Origin: CAYRLZ01 sp964425275
GTDB taxonomy: Bacteria; Hydrothermota; Tepidihabitantia; Tepidihabitantales; JBDRVQ01
DNA: 10,773 nucleotides
Direction of reading: 5' to 3'
NCBI GenBank assembly: GCA_964425275.1
Contig: CAYRLZ010000099.1
Coordinates: forward strand, 1-10,773
The translations under genes and the position numbers were made by a program. The notes under the pieces are model-generated. The model saw only the letters and a program-made list of their open reading frames with translations. It had not been told where the DNA came from and made no database searches. Positions 3,956 through 10,773 of this stretch are shown here, piece after piece; position 1 is the stretch's first letter; every line of letters begins with the position of its first letter.

Positions 3956-6811
3956 TTAAAAACCCTTGCTTGCCGAAAGGACCTTACTCAAGGAGTTTGA
4001 CCAGCAGTCAGTGAGGACCGCGACTGGAAGAAAGACCTGACATTCTCGGCCGGTTATTTTAAGAGAATTCTCTTTATTCATCTTCACCTTACCGATTAAG
4101 GCGTGAGGGAGACCGGAGAATAATTTCTCAAATTCTTCCTCTAATCCTTTTTTTACCTCACAGATAAATCGGGTATTTGATTCCGAGAATAATAAGAAAT
4201 CGTCCCTTTTAATTTTATCAGCACCCGGAATCTCTTTTAGGGAAATCTCACAGCCGATTTTCCCCCAGATACACATCTCAGCAATTGCCACGCCAATGCC
4301 ACCTTCGGCAATGTCATGGCAGGAAAGTAAAAGACCAATCTTATTTGCCTCAAAAATCCTCCGAAATATCTCCACCCCCAATTTTGTATCTACCTTCGGG
4401 ACTCTTCCTTTTAACCTCCCCAATAAATTAAGATATTCCGAACCTCCCAACTCATCCTTCGTCTCGCCAACAATATAAATCAAAGAGCCTTCCTGCTTAA
4501 AACCCGGGGTAAGGGCTAAAGAGAGATTGGGAATCACCGAGACCGCGGAGATTAAAAGTGTCGGTGGGATAGAGATTGTCTTTTTCCCCTTTATCTTATA
4601 TTCATTATATAGACTATCCTTTCCGGAGATGAAAGGAACCTGATAGCCGAGTGCTGTCTCCGAGGCACCGAGGCAGGCACGTAAGATATCCCCCATAACC
4701 CTTGGTTTCTTGGGATTCCCGAAACAGAAGTTATCCAAAAGAGCGGTGTGATTTATATCGCCACCGCTGGCTACGATATTTCTCAACGCCTCATCCACCG
4801 CTGACGCTGCCATCCAATAGGCATCCAGAAGCCCATATCTTGGATTAATCCCACAACCAACTACCACTCCATAATCTTTATTATAAAGGGGCTTTAAGAC
4901 GCAACCGTCCGAACTGATTGGCTTGATACAGGTCCTCCCCTGAACCTCAAAGTCATATTGCCGCACAACCCATTCCTTACTGGCAATATTATAACTGGCG
5001 AGAAGGGAGAGAAGTTTTTTGTTATAGTCCTTTGGTTCAGGAAGAGAAGGATTAGGAAAATCCCTTTCCCTAAATCTTGCTCTTCTAACTATTTTCGGAT
5101 TTCCTTTGTGTAAAAAATCCATATCCAGTTCACAGACTTGCCTCTCTTTGTAATATAAACGCAACTTCTGGTCATTACCAACCCGACCAATTACCATACA
5201 GGAACAGTCGTAGGCATTAAATAATCTTATCAACTTTTCTACCTTTTCCGGTGCGGTGATGATAATCATCCGCTCCTGGGATTCGGAAATCCAGATTTCG
5301 GTATATGAGAGACCGGAATATTTTAAGGGGACCTTCTCTAAATGAACCTCACAGCCAAAATCCCGGCATAATTCACCAACCGCACTTGATAAGCCCCCGC
5401 CGCCGCAGTCGGTTATGGCGTTAATTAAACCTTTATCCCGAGCCTCAATGACAGCATCGGTCAACTTCTTCTCTTCAATTGGATTGCCAATCTGAACAAC
5501 CGAAGAGGAAATATCCTCGGATAGTTCCAAGGAGGCGAAGGTGACACCATGAATACCATCACGACCGGTCTTTGCCCCGCAGAGGCAAATAATATCCCCA
5601 GGGGAAATCTCCTTCTTTATCTTATCTCTTGGTATGAGACCCAATGTCCCGCAGAAGACCAAGGGGTTGCCCAAGAAGGTTGGGTGGAAATACAAGGCAC
5701 CGTTCGCAGTTGGAATCCCCATCCGATTCCCATAATCCCTGACACCAGAGACAACCCCAAATAATACTCTCTTTGGTGGAAGAACTCCCTTCGGAAGATT
5801 CTTCTTGGGAAAGTCTGGTGGCGCAAAACAGAAGACATCGGTATTTAAAATTGGCTTTGCCCCTTTCCCGGTTCCTAAGCAGTCCCGAATAACCCCGCCA
5901 ATCCCGGTTGCCGCACCGCCATAAGGTTCCAATGCCGAAGGATGATTGTGCGTCTCAACCTTAAAAGTAACCCCATAATCGCCATCCAATTCAATCACCC
6001 CGGAGTTATCCTTAAATACCGAAAGGCAGAAGGGACGCTTTAATTCTTCGGTTACCTTAAAGATGGTTGAGCCAAGGAGGTCGCTTATCCTTTTCTCCTC
6101 TCCTTTGTCGTCGGTAAAGAGGACATCACCGCGTAGTGTCTTATGCTTGCAGTGTTCGGACCAGGTCTGAGCAAAGGTCTCCAATTCAATATCGGTTGGC
6201 TCTCTACCCAATTTTTGATAATATCTTTGAATTGCCCGCATCTCGGCAACCGAAAGAGCCAAAAGTCTCATCTTGGAAATCTCCGCTAAATCCTTTATTG
6301 TCAAACTCCTGATTGGTATTTCCTCTAACTTAAAGATATACTCTTGCCCCGAAGTAAAGACCCTCTCTTTTGGTTTTGCGATATGCTGAATTAATGGGTT
6401 GTAAAGAAATTCTTCGGCTATTTTTCGCACCTCTTTTCCTTTAAGATTGCCCTTAAAAATATATCGCTTACCGGTTCTGATTTTAACATCCGCTAAACCA
6501 AAATCGGCAAAGGTCTTTTGGATACTATCCTCTTGTGGGTCAGAGACACCGGGGTTATACAAAATTTCAATACTTACCCCTTTGACCGGGAATCTCCCGA
6601 CTTTGACTTGGCAATTAACCTCATCACCAAAAATCTTTTCGGTTAGACTTTTAAGTATCTCTCTTTTAAGCGCGCCCGAAATGAAGTAAAGGCGGATAAC
6701 TTCAATCCCGAGCAACTTTTTTGTGCCCCGGGTAGATTGGCAAATCTCACTTAAAAGGGCGTGCCCTTCTTTATTCTCTCCTCTTTTCCTTACCTCAACA
6801 CGAAAAATCAT
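3956..6811 (-). CDS. purL: Phosphoribosylformylglycinamidine synthase PurL with two N-terminal PurS-like domains
   Basis: This 951-residue enzyme makes FGAM from FGAR, ATP and glutamine-derived ammonia in purine synthesis. Residues ~1-72 and ~73-150 each look like a PurS unit. The second has the clear YNPGVSDPQ start, RTGKRY, and a NPLIQHI end. The first is more diverged. A standard PurL core follows: REPTDIELETFAQTWSEHCKHK with His220, THNHPS with His288 (the conserved active-site region), the GGAATGIGG glycine loop, DCGGGGLSSAVGE, FISGKDS and HDIAEGG. No C-terminal glutaminase domain is present, so a separate PurQ must supply ammonia; it is not in this window. The layout resembles large PurL (about 1,300 residues in enterobacteria) without its glutaminase part. 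The ATG at 6811 overlaps the upstream stop (ATGA), and no Shine-Dalgarno is visible, suggesting coupled translation. It converges on feoB with only 31 bp between the stops. Confidence 0.95.
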   Translation of the reverse strand: MIFRVEVRKRGENKEGHALLSEICQSTRGTKKLLGIEVIRLYFISGALKREILKSLTEKIFGDEVNCQVKVGRFPVKGVSIEILYNPGVSDPQEDSIQKTFADFGLADVKIRTGKRYIFKGNLKGKEVRKIAEEFLYNPLIQHIAKPKERVFTSGQEYIFKLEEIPIRSLTIKDLAEISKMRLLALSVAEMRAIQRYYQKLGREPTDIELETFAQTWSEHCKHKTLRGDVLFTDDKGEEKRISDLLGSTIFKVTEELKRPFCLSVFKDNSGVIELDGDYGVTFKVETHNHPSALEPYGGAATGIGGVIRDCLGTGKGAKPILNTDVFCFAPPDFPKKNLPKGVLPPKRVLFGVVSGVRDYGNRMGIPTANGALYFHPTFLGNPLVFCGTLGLIPRDKIKKEISPGDIICLCGAKTGRDGIHGVTFASLELSEDISSSVVQIGNPIEEKKLTDAVIEARDKGLINAITDCGGGGLSSAVGELCRDFGCEVHLEKVPLKYSGLSYTEIWISESQERMIIITAPEKVEKLIRLFNAYDCSCMVIGRVGNDQKLRLYYKERQVCELDMDFLHKGNPKIVRRARFRERDFPNPSLPEPKDYNKKLLSLLASYNIASKEWVVRQYDFEVQGRTCIKPISSDGCVLKPLYNKDYGVVVGCGINPRYGLLDAYWMAASAVDEALRNIVASGGDINHTALLDNFCFGNPKKPRVMGDILRACLGASETALGYQVPFISGKDSLYNEYKIKGKKTISIPPTLLISAVSVIPNLSLALTPGFKQEGSLIYIVGETKDELGGSEYLNLLGRLKGRVPKVDTKLGVEIFRRIFEANKIGLLLSCHDIAEGGIGVAIAEMCIWGKIGCEISLKEIPGADKIKRDDFLLFSESNTRFICEVKKGLEEEFEKLFSGLPHALIGKVKMNKENSLKITGRECQVFLPVAVLTDCWSNSLSKVLSASKGF

Positions 6812-8958
6812 TCGGGTTTCGTCTTCAATCTTATTCGGGCGTCTAAGGCCACCCCTCCTTTCTTCTCTTCAAAGACAACGAAGGGGTTAATATCAATCTC
6901 GGCAAACTCATCAAAATCACTAACCAGTTGCGATAATCTCTCCAGAACCTCAACAATTTTTTCTATGTCCGATGGCTTCTCTCCCCGAAAGCCCTTTAAT
7001 ATTTTATAGCCCAAAATCTCTTGCACCATTGTTTGGGCCGAGAGTTCCCGAATCGGTGCAATCCGAAATGAGACGTCCTTGAAAACCTCAACATAGGTCC
7101 CACCCATTCCGAATAGAAGAATTGCGCCAAACTGTCGGTCCTCTTTCATTCCGATAATTGTCTCTCGCCCCCCGCTGACCATTTTCTGCACGAGGACACC
7201 ATGAATCTCCGCATCAGGAAGGAGAGAGTGCACATTGGCTATAAGGCGGGAATAGGCGCTTTTTAATTCCTCCGGATTTTTGATATTCAGGATAACGCCA
7301 CCAACATCAAACTTATGGATGATTGAGGGTGAGACAATCTTTAAGACAACCGGATAGCCCAATCTTTCGCCGGCCGCCTCAGCTTCGGACAAGGATTGAA
7401 CGAAGAAAAATGGGGCGACCGGGATATGATAAGCGGAAAGGAGTGAATAAGCCACTGGCTCCAAAAGCCACTCACACTTCTTTGCCTTTGAGGAGATTAG
7501 TATCTCCTTCACCTTATCTTTCTTAACATCGGTGAAGGTCTTTATTTCGGTTCTGGGCCGGTTTAACCATTCGCCGTATTCACATATTCGGCCTAAGGCC
7601 CGCGCGGCGTTTTCCGGAAAACGATAATTAGGGATTGAGGCCTTCTCCAACTCCTGCCCCACTTCTTTATAGCCATTTAAGGAGAGAATCGCCCCAAGGA
7701 GTGGTTTACTAAAACCGGACGACTTATGCACCTCGGCCAGAGTTCGGGCAATGGCTATGGTCTCGGCGGTAAGGGCGGGTGTCCAGCAGGCAATTACCCC
7801 GGAGACATTTTCATCCGCCAAGACGATTTTTAATGCCGCACCGTATCGCTTCTCATCCGCATCACCAATCGTATCAACCGGGTTAGAGATATTAGCCGTG
7901 GGCGGCAAGAGGTCTTTTAATTTTTTCTTTGTCTCATCAGTTAATTCGGCTAATTTTAATCCCTGGCGCACCGCGGCATCGGTCACCATAATTGCGATGC
8001 CTCCGGCATTAGAGACGATGGCCACATTTTTATTTTTTGGCACCGGCTGTTTTGAGAATGCCTTAGCGCATTCAAAAAGTTCCTGCAAGCTATCAACCCT
8101 AATTATCCCGCACTGACCAAAAAAGGCATTGAATGCCTCATCCGAACCAGCCAGGGCACCGGTATGGGAAGAGGCAGCTTTGGCGCCTTCTCGGGTTACT
8201 CCGGATTTTATCGCCAGGATTGGTTTTTGGTATTTATCGGTTATTTCCCGGGCGATGGTGAGAAAAGACTTCGCATCCTTTAAGTCCTCTAAATATAAGA
8301 GAATTACCTTGGTCAAAGGGTCGTCCCTTAAATACCAGAGGAGTTCATTTTCACTGACATCCGCTTTATTACCGATTGAGACGAATTTTGAGAGACCAAT
8401 CTCTTCCGCTTCGCAGTATTCCAGTGCCGCGCCACCGACCGCACCGCTTTGAGAGATGAAGGCGATATTTCCAGAAAGAGGAGTTTGCCGCCCGAAGGTG
8501 GCATTAAGCCGGACCGCCGGGTCGGTATTCATTACCCCAAAACAGTTTGGTCCAATTATTGAAATCCCATATTTATCCGCCACCTCCTTCACCCTCATCT
8601 CCAGAAGCCGTCCCTTTTCGCCAATCTCTTTAAAGCCGGCACTGATAATAATTGCACCCTTCACTCCCTTTATGCCGCATTCCTCCATTACAATCGGCAC
8701 ATCCCGCGCCGGAATAATAATCACCGCTAAATCTATCTCGTCTGGGATATCCCGAACCGAAGGATAGGCCTTAACCCCCAGGATACTCTTCTGGTGATAA
8801 TTTACTGGATAGACAACACCGGCAAAACCGGAGAAGAGAATATTGGCAAAGGTTGCTCGACCGATACTCCCTTCTCGGGCCGAGGCACCAATTACCGCGA
8901 TGGAAGAAGGGGAGAAGATATACCTTAAATTATCAATCTTAATATTCTCACCCTTCAT
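6808..8958 (-). CDS. ADP-forming acetate/acyl-CoA ligase, alpha-beta fusion
   Basis: This 716-residue enzyme matches the NDP-forming acyl-CoA synthetase family (ADP-forming acetyl-CoA synthetase, EC 6.2.1.13 type). The family converts acyl-CoA, ADP and phosphate to acid, CoA and ATP. Residues ~10-105 are the CoA-binding Rossmann domain (SIAVIGAS, YPVN). GPNCFGVMN and ISQSGAVGG mark the second domain. His265 in SSHTGALAGSD is the expected phosphohistidine of the alpha part. A third flavodoxin-like domain (~300-460) is followed by an ATP-grasp domain (~480-700) with VLKIVSP, His548 in IIHKFDVGG, and the DINPF end motif. Both His relays are therefore present. The substrate acid cannot be told from sequence. 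The ATG at 8958 has an AAGGG 3 bases upstream and overlaps the preceding hydrolase gene by 11 bases. Its stop overlaps the purL start. It fits a fermentative lifestyle where ATP is gained from acyl-CoA. Confidence 0.93.
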   Translation of the reverse strand: MKGENIKIDNLRYIFSPSSIAVIGASAREGSIGRATFANILFSGFAGVVYPVNYHQKSILGVKAYPSVRDIPDEIDLAVIIIPARDVPIVMEECGIKGVKGAIIISAGFKEIGEKGRLLEMRVKEVADKYGISIIGPNCFGVMNTDPAVRLNATFGRQTPLSGNIAFISQSGAVGGAALEYCEAEEIGLSKFVSIGNKADVSENELLWYLRDDPLTKVILLYLEDLKDAKSFLTIAREITDKYQKPILAIKSGVTREGAKAASSHTGALAGSDEAFNAFFGQCGIIRVDSLQELFECAKAFSKQPVPKNKNVAIVSNAGGIAIMVTDAAVRQGLKLAELTDETKKKLKDLLPPTANISNPVDTIGDADEKRYGAALKIVLADENVSGVIACWTPALTAETIAIARTLAEVHKSSGFSKPLLGAILSLNGYKEVGQELEKASIPNYRFPENAARALGRICEYGEWLNRPRTEIKTFTDVKKDKVKEILISSKAKKCEWLLEPVAYSLLSAYHIPVAPFFFVQSLSEAEAAGERLGYPVVLKIVSPSIIHKFDVGGVILNIKNPEELKSAYSRLIANVHSLLPDAEIHGVLVQKMVSGGRETIIGMKEDRQFGAILLFGMGGTYVEVFKDVSFRIAPIRELSAQTMVQEILGYKILKGFRGEKPSDIEKIVEVLERLSQLVSDFDEFAEIDINPFVVFEEKKGGVALDARIRLKTKPE

Positions 8959-9784
8959 AAACCCTTATTCTATTATCTTCTTCTAAGAAGGCGAAGGCAA
9001 TCTCCGGGTCGTGCTCAAATACCATAAGCCACCCTTCTTTCAATGCCTGCTTCAAAAGCCTCTCTTTTTCTGCCATTGTCGTTAAGGGAAATAGGTCATA
9101 ACCCATAATATAGGGGATTTTCAAATGAGAAGTGGTCGGGATTAAATCTCCCCAATAGACAAGCGGAAAAGGCATACCGTTTGAACGAACCAGAACTATC
9201 TGGTGTCCTTTGGTATGGCCGCCGGTCTTAATCACCTCTACCCCCTTGGTAATCTCACAATTCCCACTCACGAGGCAGAGATTCCCGCTTTCTTCTAATG
9301 GGAGAAAGTCCTCCCTTAAATAACTTGCCCGCGACCTTAAATCCGGTGAATTGGCTGCTATCCATTCTTCGCTCTGAATAAAATATCTTGCCTTGGGAAA
9401 CTTTGGTGTAACCCGCCTTGTTTGGTCTTGGCGGGTATTACCGCCGGCGTGGTCAAAATGAAGATGGGTATTGATAACAATTGAAACCTCGTCTAAAGAA
9501 ATTCCTAACTCTGAGAGGGATTTTTCTATTGTCCTCGTCTTATCAACCCGATAAATATCTAAAAACTTAGAATTAAACTTATCCCCAATCCCCGTATCGA
9601 CCAATACTACATCATAAGGGGTTTTAATGAGCAGGGTTCGTAGCGCCAGTCGTATTCTATTCCTCTCGTCTGGGGGATTGGTCTTTTCCCAAAAGGTCTT
9701 AGGGATAATACCAAACATCGCTCCACCGTCAAGGGCAAAATAGCCATCAGAGAGTGGATAGATTTCAAACTCGCCAAATCTCAT
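8948..9784 (-). CDS. Metallo-beta-lactamase-fold hydrolase
   Basis: This 278-residue protein has the complete metal-binding set of the MBL superfamily: HLHFDHAGG (His107, His109, Asp111, His112), GGHTKGH (His190), YWGDL (Asp213) and EHDP (His258). A two-metal site in a cytoplasmic enzyme is expected, with no signal peptide. The N-terminus (SDGYFALDGGAMFG) and overall layout resemble the group containing N-acyl-homoserine lactonases and related lactone or ester hydrolases. The family is broad, so the substrate is unknown. A promoter lies 15 bases upstream of the ATG, so the gene can be transcribed separately from the glycosyltransferase 48 bp upstream. No clear Shine-Dalgarno precedes the ATG. 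The stop overlaps the start of the acyl-CoA ligase by 11 bases. A thioester or lactone substrate linked to that enzyme is possible but only a guess. Confidence 0.92.
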   Translation of the reverse strand: MRFGEFEIYPLSDGYFALDGGAMFGIIPKTFWEKTNPPDERNRIRLALRTLLIKTPYDVVLVDTGIGDKFNSKFLDIYRVDKTRTIEKSLSELGISLDEVSIVINTHLHFDHAGGNTRQDQTRRVTPKFPKARYFIQSEEWIAANSPDLRSRASYLREDFLPLEESGNLCLVSGNCEITKGVEVIKTGGHTKGHQIVLVRSNGMPFPLVYWGDLIPTTSHLKIPYIMGYDLFPLTTMAEKERLLKQALKEGWLMVFEHDPEIAFAFLEEDNRIRVYEG

Positions 9785-9799
9785 TTTAACCGACTTACT

Positions 9800-9827
9800 A
9801 TTCTATAAGAAAAAGCGGTGCTGTCAA
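9800..9827 (-). promoter_or_regulatory. Sigma70-type promoter before the MBL hydrolase gene
   Basis: Read on the minus strand: a perfect -35 TTGACA (9827-9822), a 16-bp spacer, and a -10 TAGAAT (9805-9800, 5/6). Fifteen bases separate the -10 from the ATG at 9784, giving a predicted leader of about 8 bases. An overlapping TATAGA is a less likely -10 because its spacer would be 14 bp. Confidence 0.6.
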
Positions 9828-9832
9828 TCCCG

Positions 9833-10773
9833 TTAGAAGTTGCGGTTGTAATAAAGCAATTCAACTATTTTATCACTAATCTTTTCCGCGGCATTCGTTA
9901 CATCAATTTTTTCCATCCGGCGCCTTATCTTTTCCCCTAATGCGGTCTCTAATATCTCCTGGGCCTTTTTGACAATATTTACTGGCGACGGCTCATAAAA
10001 ACCAACCCCTTTGCTCTCTACCCAATGAACATTTCCGGCCTCTTGCCCGTAGGCATAACTCATCAAAATTATTGGGACTCTCTTATTGACTGCCTCCATA
10101 ATCGTCGCCGGTCCAGCTTTTGTCACACAGAGGTCCGAGACGGTGAGAAGTTCCGGCATATTATTAACGAAACCGAATAACAAAACCCGCTTTCCCCGCC
10201 CATAAGATTGTGATAGTTTATTTAATAGTTCCTGATTGCGACCAGCAATTATGATAATTTGGTATTCGGTATTTCTGATAAATTGGTCGGCAATCTCTTT
10301 AATCTTACCTATCCCTTCCCCGCCACCGATTATTAGAACCACCTTTTTACCGAAAAGCCCTATCTGCCTTTGCACTTTCTCCTTATCCAATCGGATGGCG
10401 AACTCTTTCTTTAGGGGCAACCCATAGACACCAATTCGTTGGCTATCAAACCCTTTTTTGCGGAAGATACTTTCACTTTCCTTCGTTGGGAGGAATACAA
10501 AATCCGCCGACTTACAAAACCACCCAGTATGGAGAGAGACCAAATCACAGACCACGATAAAAAACGGCCTTTTTTTATAAGGACTTTCCCGCAAGGCCTT
10601 CAAAGGAAAGTAATTAAACAAGGCATGACAAGAGACGACACAATCAAAAGGGTAGTAAGAAGCGAAGAAATCCTTGAGCCCCTTTGGGGAGAAGAGGTCA
10701 ACAATCCAATTCAAAAAGCGAAATATTGCCTTTGGGTAGGTGCCATACCATAAAAGACCCCAGAAATAATTTC
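9833..10773 (-). CDS. MGDG-synthase/MurG-type glycosyltransferase, 5' end missing
   Basis: The frame stays open to the right edge of the window. The extra upstream residues (YFWGLLWYGTYPKAIFRFL) fit the family, so the TTG at 10714 is not the true start. About 313 residues are visible. The first ~75 belong to the end of the MGDG-synthase N-terminal domain (FDCVVSCHALFNYFPL). The rest is a GT28-like nucleotide-sugar-binding domain with IIGGGEGIGK, LFGFVNNMPELLTVSDL, VTKAGPATIMEAV and YAYGQEAGNVHWV. Such enzymes transfer galactose, glucose or GlcNAc from a UDP-sugar to diacylglycerol or another lipid at the inner face of the membrane. The GPATIMEA and GQE segments are the sugar-nucleotide and acceptor-side signatures. 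The exact sugar and acceptor cannot be read from this fragment. A MurG role is less likely because of the N-terminal domain. It is the first visible gene of the leftward block. Confidence 0.88.
   Translation of the reverse strand, partial: NYFWGLLWYGTYPKAIFRFLNWIVDLFSPKGLKDFFASYYPFDCVVSCHALFNYFPLKALRESPYKKRPFFIVVCDLVSLHTGWFCKSADFVFLPTKESESIFRKKGFDSQRIGVYGLPLKKEFAIRLDKEKVQRQIGLFGKKVVLIIGGGEGIGKIKEIADQFIRNTEYQIIIIAGRNQELLNKLSQSYGRGKRVLLFGFVNNMPELLTVSDLCVTKAGPATIMEAVNKRVPIILMSYAYGQEAGNVHWVESKGVGFYEPSPVNIVKKAQEILETALGEKIRRRMEKIDVTNAAEKISDKIVELLYYNRNF

Noticed and set aside
10712..10714. TTG start for the glycosyltransferase
   Set aside because: The frame remains open to the window edge with family-like residues, so the gene begins outside.

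Overview
The window looks like a chromosomal segment of a bacterium from a deep, mostly uncultured lineage. A candidate-division WOR-3 (Stahlbacteria)-like genome, or another FCB-related lineage, fits best. The reasons are a type IX secretion C-terminal sorting domain, purine-rich coding strands, very tight gene packing with 4-base overlaps, and an ADP-forming acyl-CoA synthetase typical of fermentative or thermophilic anaerobes. This placement is inference. No rRNA, tRNA, CRISPR array, transposase or phage gene was seen.

Layout, left to right. (1) Bases 2-295, + strand: the C-terminal end of a secreted or surface protein with a T9SS sorting domain, with a 7-bp tandem repeat in the linker before that domain. 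(2) Bases 316-606: 19 tandem copies of a 12-bp unit. On the minus strand they read as an acidic four-residue repeat (x-Gly-Asp-Ile), and the pattern of variation favours this frame. (3) Bases 669-1399, minus strand: two overlapping genes for small basic proteins of unknown function that look like diverged copies of each other. (4) Bases 1512-3924, + strand: a fur-feoA-feoB ferrous iron operon with 4-base overlaps. The 112-bp gap between blocks 3 and 4 holds two divergent sigma70-type promoters. In both, the -10 hexamer lies exactly 6 bases before the ATG, which predicts leaderless mRNAs, and a perfect 6-4-6 palindrome overlaps one -35. (5) Bases 3956-10773, minus strand: a likely transcription unit read right to left. 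It encodes an MGDG-synthase/MurG-type glycosyltransferase (5' end beyond the window), a metallo-beta-lactamase-fold hydrolase with its own promoter, an ADP-forming acyl-CoA synthetase (alpha-beta fusion), and a purine-pathway PurL carrying two PurS-like domains at its N-terminus.

How they work together. Fur probably senses iron and represses its own operon, which encodes the FeoA/FeoB ferrous iron importer. The shared promoter region may put the two unknown proteins under the same control. The leftward block mixes lipid or envelope glycosylation, acyl-CoA energy conservation and purine synthesis. It looks like compact packing of housekeeping genes rather than one pathway. The least explained parts are the tetrapeptide-repeat ORF, the paralogous pair beside fur, and the matched leaderless promoters.
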